A stretch of DNA of 9,640 nucleotides from an uncultured Bacteroidales bacterium. GTDB lineage: Bacteria; Bacteroidota; Bacteroidia; Bacteroidales; Muribaculaceae. Where the stretch lies: the NCBI GenBank assembly GCA_900554345.1, contig USHH01000071.1:1-9640 (forward strand), given 5' to 3'. A program made the position numbers and the translations under genes. Below are positions 1-5,984 of this stretch, piece after piece (position 1 is the first letter of the stretch; each line of letters begins with the position of its first letter). The notes under the pieces are model-generated. The model was not told where the DNA came from. It did not search any database and was given only the letters and a program-made list of their open reading frames with translations.

Positions 1-64
1 GGGCACCGGATGCCGTCAGCATGGCGGCGGCCACGGCCAATGCCGTCTTAAGCCTGTTTCTCAT
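1..64 (-). CDS. N-terminus of a secreted or envelope protein (partial)
   Basis: Reading leftward from an ATG at 64, 21 codons are visible before the window ends: MRNRLKTALAVAAAMLTASG followed by A. This is a classic Sec signal peptide shape: a basic n-region (R2, R4, K6), a hydrophobic alanine/leucine/valine core, and a small-residue stretch where cleavage could occur. Codon 22 begins with C, so it cannot be cysteine, and there is no lipobox at that position. The ATG lies inside the last codons of parC, giving a 17-base overlap that suggests translational coupling and one transcript. A second ATG at codon 15 would destroy the signal peptide, so the first is preferred. The mature protein lies outside the window, so its function is unknown. 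Confidence 0.6.
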   Translation of the reverse strand, partial: MRNRLKTALAVAAAMLTASGA

Positions 65-2747
65 TTTCCGGTTGGGTTGTCGTGGTGTCGGTGTTTTCGT
101 CCAGTCCGGCGTAAGCGAAGAGGTCGCCCTGCTCCACCACGGGATTGGCCGATGTCTCCGGTGTCTCGCCGGTCTCTGCGGTCTCATCCTCGGGTGCATT
201 CTCCTCTTCGGGCTCCTCAGGTTCCGGGAAGCGTGTCGGTTCAAGCTCGCTGACAGAGGCTATGTCGAAGGTCGATATCCGTTTCCCCTTGGCCTTGAAG
301 CTCTTCACGGCAATAAACTGCTCGGCGTCGATCTCAAGCGCGGGGCGTTCGGCATCGGCACCTCCGAAGGTCACCTCGAGCCGGGGATACGGAGTGTCGG
401 TCAGCAGGATGATGCGTGAGTCCGGTTCGTTGCCTGCGAAGCGCTGAGGTCTCGCCGACACCTCGAACGGGAACCGCTTGAGATAGGGATAGCCGAGACC
501 TGCGTCGAAGAGGGCGAGTGTCCATATCTTCTCGGGGTTGAATTTCTCTATGAGAAGGATGTTGTCGTCGTAATGGTTGGAGTCGGAATAGGTGGAGGTG
601 AAGAACTCTCCGGTGTCGGTCACGACGAGCACCTTGTCGTCGCCCTGGAACACGCCGAGGCTCTGTCCGCGCCCGTCGTAGTTGAGGCGGAGCACGTCGC
701 GGTCGAACCATACCTCGCGTCCCCCCAGTGTGCTCTTTCCCTTCTCGAGGAGCTTCACGTCGGCGATCTGGTATTTGGTCACGAGGTTGCCGAGCGCCTC
801 CTTACCCTTGATCTCGAGCTGTGCGAAATCCACTATCACTTCCTTGGCTCTCGGACGGCGCCCCGTGTAGTTGGGCTCGTCGCGGAGCAGCACCTTCACT
901 GTCTCCGCCTCGCCGTTGGGGTTGCAGGAGAGGTATTCGATGCGTGAGCCGGGAGCTTTCTTGGTGATGTTGTATTCCTTGTCGCGTGTCAGGCCGGTGA
1001 TGTGGAAGCGCTTCTTGTAGGAGAAGCCCTCCTTGTCGCCGTTGCGGTATATCACGTTGTAGACAGTGCGCGTGTCGTTTTTCTTGAAGAGGCCGATGTG
1101 GAGCACCTTCTTGCCGATATAGAGCTTCTCGCTCACCTTCACTATCTTGTAGGTGCCGTCGCGGTAGATGATGAGGATGTCGTCGAGGTCGGAGCAGTTG
1201 AAGAGGAACTCGTTGTCCTTCAGTGAGGTGCCCACGAATCCTCCGGCCTTGTCGAAGAAGAGCCGCTTGTTGGCCTCGGCCACCTTCGTGGCCTCGATGG
1301 AGTCGAACGAGCGCATCACCGTGCGGCGCGGGAAGGCATGGCCGTATTTCTCTCTGAGGTGCTCATACCATGCGATGGTGAACTCCGTGGGGTGGGAGTA
1401 GTTGTATTCAAGACGGTCGATCTCCTTCTGGAGAGCGGCTATGTGGGCGTCGGCCTTCTCGGAATTGAATTTCAGTATGCGTCCCATCTTGATCTCCCAG
1501 AGCTTCAGGAGGTCGTCGCTCGTGATCTCGCGGAAGAAGGATGGCTTGAAGGGCTCGAAACGCATTTCGAGGTGAGCGAGCGCGGCGTCCATGTCGGCTG
1601 CCTCCTCCACCTCGCGGTCCTTATACATGCGCTCCTCGATGAATATCTTCTCGAGCGAGGCGAACATGCGCGCCTCGCGGGTCTCGCCGAGCTTGATGGC
1701 TATCTCCTCCATGAGGAGGTGTCGGGTGCGCTCCACGCTGTGGCGCAGCAGCTGGCTCACGGTGGTGAACTCCGGCTTGCGGTCGTTGATCACGCAGCAT
1801 ATCGGCGAGATGCTCACCTCGCAGTCGGTGAAGGCGTAGAGGGCGTCGATGGCCTTGTCGCTGGATGTGCCGGGAATCAGCTGCACGATGATCTGCGCCG
1901 TGGCGGCGGTGTTGTCGTCGACGTGGCGTATCTTGATCTTCCCCTTCTCCATGGCGGCGAGGATGGAGGAGATGAGGGTGGTGGTGGTCTTGCCGAACGG
2001 AAGCTCCGTGATGGCGAGCGTCTTGTTGTCGATCTTCTCGATGCGGGCCCTGACCTTCACGGAGCCGCCGCGTGCGCCGTCGTTATAGCGCGAGGCGTCC
2101 ATCAGGCCGCCTGTCTGGAAGTCGGGAAGCAGGCGGAAATCCTCCCCCTTGAGGCAGGCCACCGCGGCGTCGCATATCTCGTTGAAATTATGCGGGAGAA
2201 TCTTCGACGACAGGCCGACGGCGATGCCCTCCACGCCCTGGGCGAGGAGCAGCGGAAACTTCACCGGCAGCGTCACCGGCTCCTTCTTGCGGCCGTCATA
2301 GGAGAGCGTCCATTCGGTGATCTTGGGGCTGAAGGCGGTCTCGAGGGCGAACTCCGAGAGGCGGGCCTCGATATATCGCGGGGCGGCCGCCGAGTCGCCC
2401 GTCAGGATGTTGCCCCAGTTTCCCTGGGTGTCGATGAGGAGCTCCTTCTGTCCGAGCTGCACGAGCGCGTCGCCTATCGAGGCGTCGCCGTGGGGGTGAT
2501 ACGACATGGTGTTGCCCACGATGTTGGCCACCTTGTTGTAGCGTCCGTCGTCGAGGGTCTGCATCGAATGCAGGATGCGTCGCTGCACGGGCTTCAGTCC
2601 GTCGTCGATGTGGGGCACTGCCCTCTCGAGTATAACGTAGGAGGCATATTCGAGATACCAGTCTCTGAACATGCCCTGGAGCACTGTGCGCCTGTCTTCG
2701 CTTGTAATGCGTTTGTCTTCGCTCGTTGTGTTGGTGTCTTCGGCCAT
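48..2747 (-). CDS. parC: DNA topoisomerase IV subunit A (ParC)
   Basis: This is the type IIA topoisomerase breakage-reunion subunit, which decatenates daughter chromosomes together with ParE. The 899-residue product starts its conserved core at about residue 26 (MFRDWYLEYASYVILERAVP). The winged-helix region has the YHPHGD block (83-88), and the catalytic tyrosine is Y125 within AAPRYIEARL. Residues 160-480 cover the tower and the coiled-coil gate (about 430-455). Residues 500-835 are a beta-pinwheel C-terminal domain without the QRRGGKG GyrA box, which favours topoisomerase IV over gyrase. The signature VKSFKAKGKR (814-823) ends that domain. From about 836 to the end is a disordered acidic tail (EPEEPEEEN...) containing QGDLF at 873-877. 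No parE is in the window. No Shine-Dalgarno precedes the ATG, as is usual in Bacteroidota. The call is firm at family level; the Par versus Gyr choice is slightly less so. Confidence 0.95.
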   Translation of the reverse strand: MAEDTNTTSEDKRITSEDRRTVLQGMFRDWYLEYASYVILERAVPHIDDGLKPVQRRILHSMQTLDDGRYNKVANIVGNTMSYHPHGDASIGDALVQLGQKELLIDTQGNWGNILTGDSAAAPRYIEARLSEFALETAFSPKITEWTLSYDGRKKEPVTLPVKFPLLLAQGVEGIAVGLSSKILPHNFNEICDAAVACLKGEDFRLLPDFQTGGLMDASRYNDGARGGSVKVRARIEKIDNKTLAITELPFGKTTTTLISSILAAMEKGKIKIRHVDDNTAATAQIIVQLIPGTSSDKAIDALYAFTDCEVSISPICCVINDRKPEFTTVSQLLRHSVERTRHLLMEEIAIKLGETREARMFASLEKIFIEERMYKDREVEEAADMDAALAHLEMRFEPFKPSFFREITSDDLLKLWEIKMGRILKFNSEKADAHIAALQKEIDRLEYNYSHPTEFTIAWYEHLREKYGHAFPRRTVMRSFDSIEATKVAEANKRLFFDKAGGFVGTSLKDNEFLFNCSDLDDILIIYRDGTYKIVKVSEKLYIGKKVLHIGLFKKNDTRTVYNVIYRNGDKEGFSYKKRFHITGLTRDKEYNITKKAPGSRIEYLSCNPNGEAETVKVLLRDEPNYTGRRPRAKEVIVDFAQLEIKGKEALGNLVTKYQIADVKLLEKGKSTLGGREVWFDRDVLRLNYDGRGQSLGVFQGDDKVLVVTDTGEFFTSTYSDSNHYDDNILLIEKFNPEKIWTLALFDAGLGYPYLKRFPFEVSARPQRFAGNEPDSRIILLTDTPYPRLEVTFGGADAERPALEIDAEQFIAVKSFKAKGKRISTFDIASVSELEPTRFPEPEEPEEENAPEDETAETGETPETSANPVVEQGDLFAYAGLDENTDTTTTQPENEKQA

Positions 2748-2791
2748 AATGTCAGTCAGTGGAATTCCGCGGCTTTAAGGTTTTCAAGTCG

Positions 2792-2799
2792 TAAAATTA
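2792..2799 (-). promoter_or_regulatory. possible parC promoter (-7 element)
   Basis: On the minus strand this reads TAATTTTA, matching seven of eight positions of the Bacteroidota -7 consensus TAnnTTTG, 44 bases upstream of the parC ATG. I see no convincing -33 TTTG at the expected 19-21 base spacing, so this is a weak candidate in an AT-rich divergent spacer. Confidence 0.3.
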
Positions 2800-2854
2800 A
2801 CAAAAAAGTTTGAAAAATCCTCGCTCCGGTGCTGATTAATCGTGATTTTTTGCT

Positions 2855-2862
2855 TAACTTTG
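2855..2862 (+). promoter_or_regulatory. tRNA-Leu promoter (-7 element)
   Basis: TAACTTTG matches TAnnTTTG exactly and ends 11 bases before the first base of the mature tRNA, so the transcript would carry only a few leader bases. The -33 element is degenerate (CTGA around 2832). An 8-bp palindrome, GATTAATC (2834-2841), lies in the spacer. The 11-mer TTAACTTTGCA here recurs exactly upstream of enolase (8372-8382). Confidence 0.6.
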
Positions 2863-2873
2863 CAATCGTATTT

Positions 2874-2955
2874 GCGCGCTTGGCGTAATTGGTAGCCGCG
2901 CTAGACTTAGGATCTAGTGTCTTACGACGTGGGGGTTCGAGTCCCCCAGTGCGCA
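2874..2955 (+). tRNA. tRNA-Leu (anticodon UAG)
   Basis: A complete class II tRNA cloverleaf can be drawn. The acceptor stem is GCGCGCT (2874-2880) with AGTGCGC (2948-2954), seven pairs including one G-U. The anticodon stem is CTAGA/TCTAG around loop CTTAGGA, placing anticodon TAG at 2908-2910. The long variable arm (about 2918-2930) has a GTC/GAC stem, typical of leucine tRNAs. The T-arm is GGGGG TTCGAGT CCCCC (2931-2947). The discriminator base is A (2955), as expected for leucine, and CCA is not encoded (CGA follows), so it would be added enzymatically. It would read CUA and, by wobble, other CUN codons. It is transcribed divergently from parC and convergently with the methyltransferase gene. 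Confidence 0.96.
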
Positions 2956-2960
2956 CGAGA

Positions 2961-2994
2961 AAGAGCCGACGGGACAGTGTCCCGGTCGGCTCTT
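2961..2994. terminator. long hairpin, likely bidirectional terminator
   Basis: AAGAGCCGAC (2961-2970) pairs with GTCGGCTCTT (2985-2994). Inside, GGGAC (2971-2975) pairs with GTCCC (2979-2983) around the loop AGT, with one bulged G at 2984, giving 15 pairs in total. It starts six bases after the tRNA and ends 21 bases beyond the stop of the minus-strand methyltransferase gene. Neither side has a long T run; the minus-strand side continues CTCTTTCTC, which is the better tract. The position between convergent genes fits a shared terminator. Confidence 0.75.
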
Positions 2995-3015
2995 CCCGAT
3001 TCTTCATATATCGTC

Positions 3016-3816
3016 TTATCTTCGGAAGAGCTCCCAGAAGGCCACGGCGGAGGCGGCCGCGACGTTAAGCGAGTCGACGCCGTGCCACATCGGGATCTTC
3101 ACGGTGTAGTCGCAGCCGGCGATGGTGGCTTTCGGCAGCCCGTCGCCCTCGGTGCCCATCACCACGGCTTTCCTCTCCTGTCTCTTCAGCTCCGGGGCGT
3201 CGAGTGGAAGGGAGTTGTCGTCGAGCGCCATGGCGAGAGTGGCGAAGCCGAGCGCCCTCAGCTCTCCGACAGGATCGTGGCTCCAGGTCCAGGGCACGAG
3301 AAACACGGTGCCCATCGAAACCCTCACCGCCCGGCGGTTGAGCGGGTCGCAGGAATCCTCGCTGAGCACCACGGCGTCGACGCCTAAGGCGGCCGCCGAG
3401 CGGAAGATGGCGCCGATGTTGGTGGTGTCGGTCACTCCATGGATCACGCACACGTTTTTAGCCTTACGGCATGTGTCTTCAAGCGCCGGGCTCGGCTTGC
3501 GCCGCATGGCGCAGAGCACTCCGCGCGTCAGCCGGTAGCCCGTCATCGCCTCGAGCACGGAGCGCTCGCCGGTGAGCACCTCCACGCCACCTGCCATCCC
3601 GATCACCTCCCGGGCATCGCCTTCGATATGCCGCTCCTCACACAGAAGCTTCACCGGCTCGTAGCCGGCCTCCAGCGCTGTGCGTATCACTTTGGGACTT
3701 TCCGCGATGAAGAGTCCGCGCTGTGGGTCGAGCCTGTTGCGCAGCTGCTGCTCGGTGAGTGAGAAAAACACCTCCGCTGCCGGGTCGGCGGCGGAGGTGA
3801 TATGCCGGATGTTCAT
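3016..3816 (-). CDS. TrmH/SpoU-family RNA 2'-O-methyltransferase
   Basis: The enzyme would transfer a methyl group from S-adenosylmethionine to a ribose 2'-OH in rRNA or tRNA. At 266 residues it has the two-domain SpoU layout: an N-terminal substrate-binding domain (about 15-105, with FIAESPKVI at 36-44) and a C-terminal trefoil-knot SPOUT domain. All three motifs are visible: motif 1 TNIGAIFRSAAALG (132-145; N133 and R139), motif 2 MGTEGDGLP (220-228), and motif 3 SLNVAAASAVAFWE (249-262; S249, N251). The exact RNA target cannot be read from sequence, so no gene symbol is given. The gene is the last of an apparent fabD-asd-methyltransferase transcript, starting nine bases after the asd stop, and is followed by the hairpin at 2961-2994. 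Confidence 0.93.
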   Translation of the reverse strand: MNIRHITSAADPAAEVFFSLTEQQLRNRLDPQRGLFIAESPKVIRTALEAGYEPVKLLCEERHIEGDAREVIGMAGGVEVLTGERSVLEAMTGYRLTRGVLCAMRRKPSPALEDTCRKAKNVCVIHGVTDTTNIGAIFRSAAALGVDAVVLSEDSCDPLNRRAVRVSMGTVFLVPWTWSHDPVGELRALGFATLAMALDDNSLPLDAPELKRQERKAVVMGTEGDGLPKATIAGCDYTVKIPMWHGVDSLNVAAASAVAFWELFRR

Positions 3817-3825
3817 ATTCCTGTA

Positions 3826-4845
3826 TTATTTCCTGAACGCGGGGTCATGCTTCAGCAGCCACTGGGCGATCTGCACGGCGTTGAGCGCCGCGCCTTTCTT
3901 GATTTGGTCGCCCACTGTCCAGAAGCTCAGTCCGCAGTCGTCGCAGAGGTCCTTGCGTATGCGCCCTACATACACCGGATCCTTGCCGGCGATGTGGAGC
4001 GGCATCGGGTATCTCTTCTCCGCCGGGTTGTCGTCGACCACCACACCCTCGGCCTTGGAGAAGGCCTCGCGGGCCTCGTCGACGCTTATCGGCCTCTCGG
4101 TCTCCACCCAGATGGCCTCGCTGTGGGCCCTCATCACGGGCACGCGCACGCATGTGGCGGATACCGAGATGGTGTCGGAGTGCATGATCTTGCGGGTCTC
4201 GTGATACATCTTCATCTCCTCCTTTGTATATCCATTGTCGGTGAAGACGTCGATGTGGGGTATCACGTTGTAGGCGAGCTGGTAGGCGAATTTCTCCACC
4301 GTGGGGTCCTTACCGTCGGCGATCTCCTGGTATTGTGTGGTGAGCTCGTCCATAGCGGCGGCGCCTGCGCCGCTGGCTGCCTGATAGGTGGCCACGTGTA
4401 CGCGGCGTATCGGGCTGAGGTCGTTGATGGGCTTGAGGGCCACCACCATCTGGATGGTGGTGCAGTTGGGGTTGCCAATGATGTTGCGGGGGCGCGTCAG
4501 GGCGTCGGCGCCGTTCACCTCGGGCACCACCAGAGGCACGTCGCTGTCCATGCGGAAGGCGCTGCTGTTGTCGATCATCAGGGTGCCGTGGCGTGTGATC
4601 ACTTCGGCATATTCCCTCGAGGTGGAAGCCCCGGCCGATGTGAAGGCGATGTCCACACCCGAGAAGTCGGAGTCATGGCCGAGCTCCTCCACTGTATATT
4701 CCTTGCCCTTGAAGGCATAACGGCGTCCGGCGCTGCGGGCGGAGCCGAAGAGGCGCAGTCTGTCGATGGGGAAGTCCTGCTCGGCGAGCACGCGGAGCAG
4801 CTCCTGGCCCACGGCGCCGCTGGCGCCCACTATAGCTACATTCAT
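3826..4845 (-). CDS. asd: aspartate-semialdehyde dehydrogenase
   Basis: This cytoplasmic enzyme catalyses the NADPH-dependent conversion of aspartyl phosphate to aspartate semialdehyde, the branch point to lysine/diaminopimelate, threonine and methionine. The 339-residue protein is of normal length. It shows the N-terminal Rossmann glycine loop GASGAVG (7-13), the catalytic cysteine C128 within GNPNCTT, the TYQAASGAG segment (153-161), and the catalytic histidine H241 after the RVPVMRA stretch. The C-terminal helix (about 316-336) is the expected dimerisation end. It lies 24 bases downstream of fabD and nine bases upstream of the methyltransferase, with no room for a separate promoter, so co-transcription is likely. 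No lysine or threonine leader is visible, and aspartokinase genes are not nearby. Confidence 0.97.
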   Translation of the reverse strand: MNVAIVGASGAVGQELLRVLAEQDFPIDRLRLFGSARSAGRRYAFKGKEYTVEELGHDSDFSGVDIAFTSAGASTSREYAEVITRHGTLMIDNSSAFRMDSDVPLVVPEVNGADALTRPRNIIGNPNCTTIQMVVALKPINDLSPIRRVHVATYQAASGAGAAAMDELTTQYQEIADGKDPTVEKFAYQLAYNVIPHIDVFTDNGYTKEEMKMYHETRKIMHSDTISVSATCVRVPVMRAHSEAIWVETERPISVDEAREAFSKAEGVVVDDNPAEKRYPMPLHIAGKDPVYVGRIRKDLCDDCGLSFWTVGDQIKKGAALNAVQIAQWLLKHDPAFRK

Positions 4846-4869
4846 TTTATTCGTACGGTTAGAAGTGTC

Positions 4870-5748
4870 TCAGCTGCGGCCGCTCACCTCCACGGAGGGG
4901 TCGATTTTCTTCACGAGACCCTGGAGCACGTTGCCCGGGCCGAGCTCCACGAATTCCGTGGCGCCGTCGGCGATCATGGCCTTGACGTCCTGTGTCCAGC
5001 GCACGGGGGCGGTGAGCTGCTTGATGAGGTTTTCCTTTATCTCTTCGGGGTCGGTGTGGGGCTTGCCGTCGACGTTCTGGTAGACGGGACACACCGGAGT
5101 GTGGAAAGTGGCTTCGGCGATTGCCTCTGAGAGCTCTTCCTGGGCTGGCATCATGAGGGGGCTGTGGAAGGCACCACCTACCTTGAGCTTCAGAGCCCTC
5201 TTGGCGCCGGCTTCCTTCATCTTGGCGCATGCTGCGTCGATGGCCTCGACCTCACCGGAGATCACCACCTGGCCGGGGCAGTTGTAGTTGGCGGGAGCCA
5301 CTACGCCCTCGATCTGGCTGCATATCTCCTCCACCTTCTCGTCGGGGAGGGCGAGCACGGCGGCCATTGTCGAGGGGCGTGCCTCGCATGCCTTCTGCAT
5401 GGCGCGGGCGCGGGCGGCCACGAGCTTCAGACCCTCCTCGAAGGAGAGGGCGCCGGCGGCTACGAGGGCGGAGAATTCGCCGAGGCTGTGTCCGGCAGTC
5501 ATGTCGGGCTTGAAGTCGTCGCCGAGGGTGCGGGCGAGGATCACGCTATGGAGGAATACCGCCGGCTGTGTCACCTTTGTCTGTTTCAGGTCGTCTTCTG
5601 TGCCTTCAAACATCAGGTCGGTGATGCGGAAGCCGAGTATGTCGTTGGCTTTCTCGAAAAGTTCGCGGGCTTCAGGATTGTTGTCGTAGAGGTCCTTGCC
5701 CATACCTACAAACTGGGCGCCTTGGCCCGGAAATACGTATGCTTTCAT
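4870..5748 (-). CDS. fabD: malonyl-CoA:ACP transacylase (FabD)
   Basis: FabD moves malonyl from CoA to acyl carrier protein, supplying the extender unit for type II fatty acid synthesis. The 292-residue protein has the N-terminal FPGQGAQ (6-12) and the nucleophile serine S88 in GHSLGE (86-91). The conserved arginine is R113, the catalytic histidine is H195 in GAFHSPLM, and Q244 in QLTAPVRW matches the oxyanion-region glutamine of E. coli FabD. The C-terminal GPGNVLQGLVKKI (273-285) is also typical. The start is supported by a good ribosome binding site and by the conserved start MKAYVFPGQG. It is the first gene of the fabD-asd-methyltransferase run. No other fab genes (fabH, fabG, acpP) adjoin it in this window. 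Confidence 0.97.
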   Translation of the reverse strand: MKAYVFPGQGAQFVGMGKDLYDNNPEARELFEKANDILGFRITDLMFEGTEDDLKQTKVTQPAVFLHSVILARTLGDDFKPDMTAGHSLGEFSALVAAGALSFEEGLKLVAARARAMQKACEARPSTMAAVLALPDEKVEEICSQIEGVVAPANYNCPGQVVISGEVEAIDAACAKMKEAGAKRALKLKVGGAFHSPLMMPAQEELSEAIAEATFHTPVCPVYQNVDGKPHTDPEEIKENLIKQLTAPVRWTQDVKAMIADGATEFVELGPGNVLQGLVKKIDPSVEVSGRS

Positions 5749-5752
5749 TTCT

Positions 5753-5758
5753 ACCTTA
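5753..5758 (-). promoter_or_regulatory. fabD ribosome binding site
   Basis: The minus strand reads TAAGGT five to ten bases before the fabD ATG, with AAGG five bases away. This is the clearest Shine-Dalgarno-like site in the window, where most starts have only A-rich sequence, and it supports the chosen fabD start. Confidence 0.6.
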
Positions 5759-5808
5759 ATTTATCTGCAAGCTGTTGTCATCAGTCTCTGTCAGTGCCTG
5801 TAGGGTTG

Positions 5809-5820
5809 CGGCGGTCGCCG
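5809..5820. other. short GC-rich hairpin in the fabD leader
   Basis: CGGC and GCCG pair around the four-base loop GGTC, halfway along the predicted roughly 100-base leader of fabD. It stands out in GC content from the AT-rich flanks. With only four pairs it may be incidental; no known riboswitch fold was recognised in this leader. Confidence 0.3.
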
Positions 5821-5862
5821 TCTGCGGGCGCAATAAGAAATTGAGTGACTTGCAATTTGGCG

Positions 5863-5894
5863 CAAAATTAGCAATTAATCTCCAATTACGGAAA
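5863..5894 (-). promoter_or_regulatory. promoter of the fabD-asd-methyltransferase operon
   Basis: On the minus strand TAATTTTG (5870-5863) matches TAnnTTTG, and TTTC (5894-5891) sits 20 bases upstream as a three-of-four -33 element. Transcription would start near 5856-5859, leaving a leader of roughly 110 bases before the fabD ATG. No other good promoter is visible before asd or the methyltransferase gene. Confidence 0.65.
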
Positions 5895-5912
5895 TTTATC
5901 CGTATATTTCGA

Positions 5913-5934
5913 CATCATTCCCGGCCGGGTGATG
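5913..5934. other. inverted repeat downstream of the BRO-N gene
   Basis: CATCA (5913-5917) pairs with TGATG (5930-5934). Inside it the ten-base palindrome CCCGGCCGGG (5920-5929) forms three more pairs around GGCC, with TT bulged on one side. It lies 50 bases beyond the stop of the BRO-N gene and 18 bases upstream of the fabD -33 element. No T run follows on the minus strand, so it is a weak terminator candidate; it could equally be a protein-binding site. Confidence 0.4.
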
Positions 5935-5984
5935 CGGTCCGTGTGTAGGTGGTCTATTGGCTAAAGCCTGTGAAGCAGGTCAGG

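Noticed and set aside
2462..2500. Alanine (A89) in ParC at the place of the quinolone-resistance serine of E. coli GyrA (S83)
   Set aside because: The HPHGDASIGDALVQL form is, as I recall it, the normal one in Bacteroidales ParC, so it should not be read as a resistance mutation.
1338..2813. Plus-strand 491-codon open frame opposite parC
   Set aside because: Long antisense frames arise in GC-rich genes. The translation is a low-complexity mix rich in V, L, H, E and G with no domain, while parC on the other strand has all family motifs.
2874..2955. tRNA-Leu as an integration (att) site
   Set aside because: tRNA 3' ends are common integration targets, but I found no second copy of the T-arm/3' end sequence and no integrase in the window.
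2756..3007. Minus-strand 83-residue reading frame across the tRNA
   Set aside because: It is the antisense translation of the tRNA-Leu and its hairpin (it contains the familiar spurious GGLEPP peptide), with no homologue-like features; the tRNA explains the conservation.
3016..3816. Functional link between the methyltransferase and the adjacent tRNA-Leu, as for TrmL acting on leucine tRNAs
   Set aside because: The genes are convergent with a terminator between them, and the protein has the two-domain layout with a SpoU substrate-binding domain rather than the short TrmL form; adjacency alone is no evidence.
3802..5130. Plus-strand 442-codon open frame opposite asd and fabD
   Set aside because: It spans two convincing genes and their junction on the other strand and has no recognisable protein features of its own.
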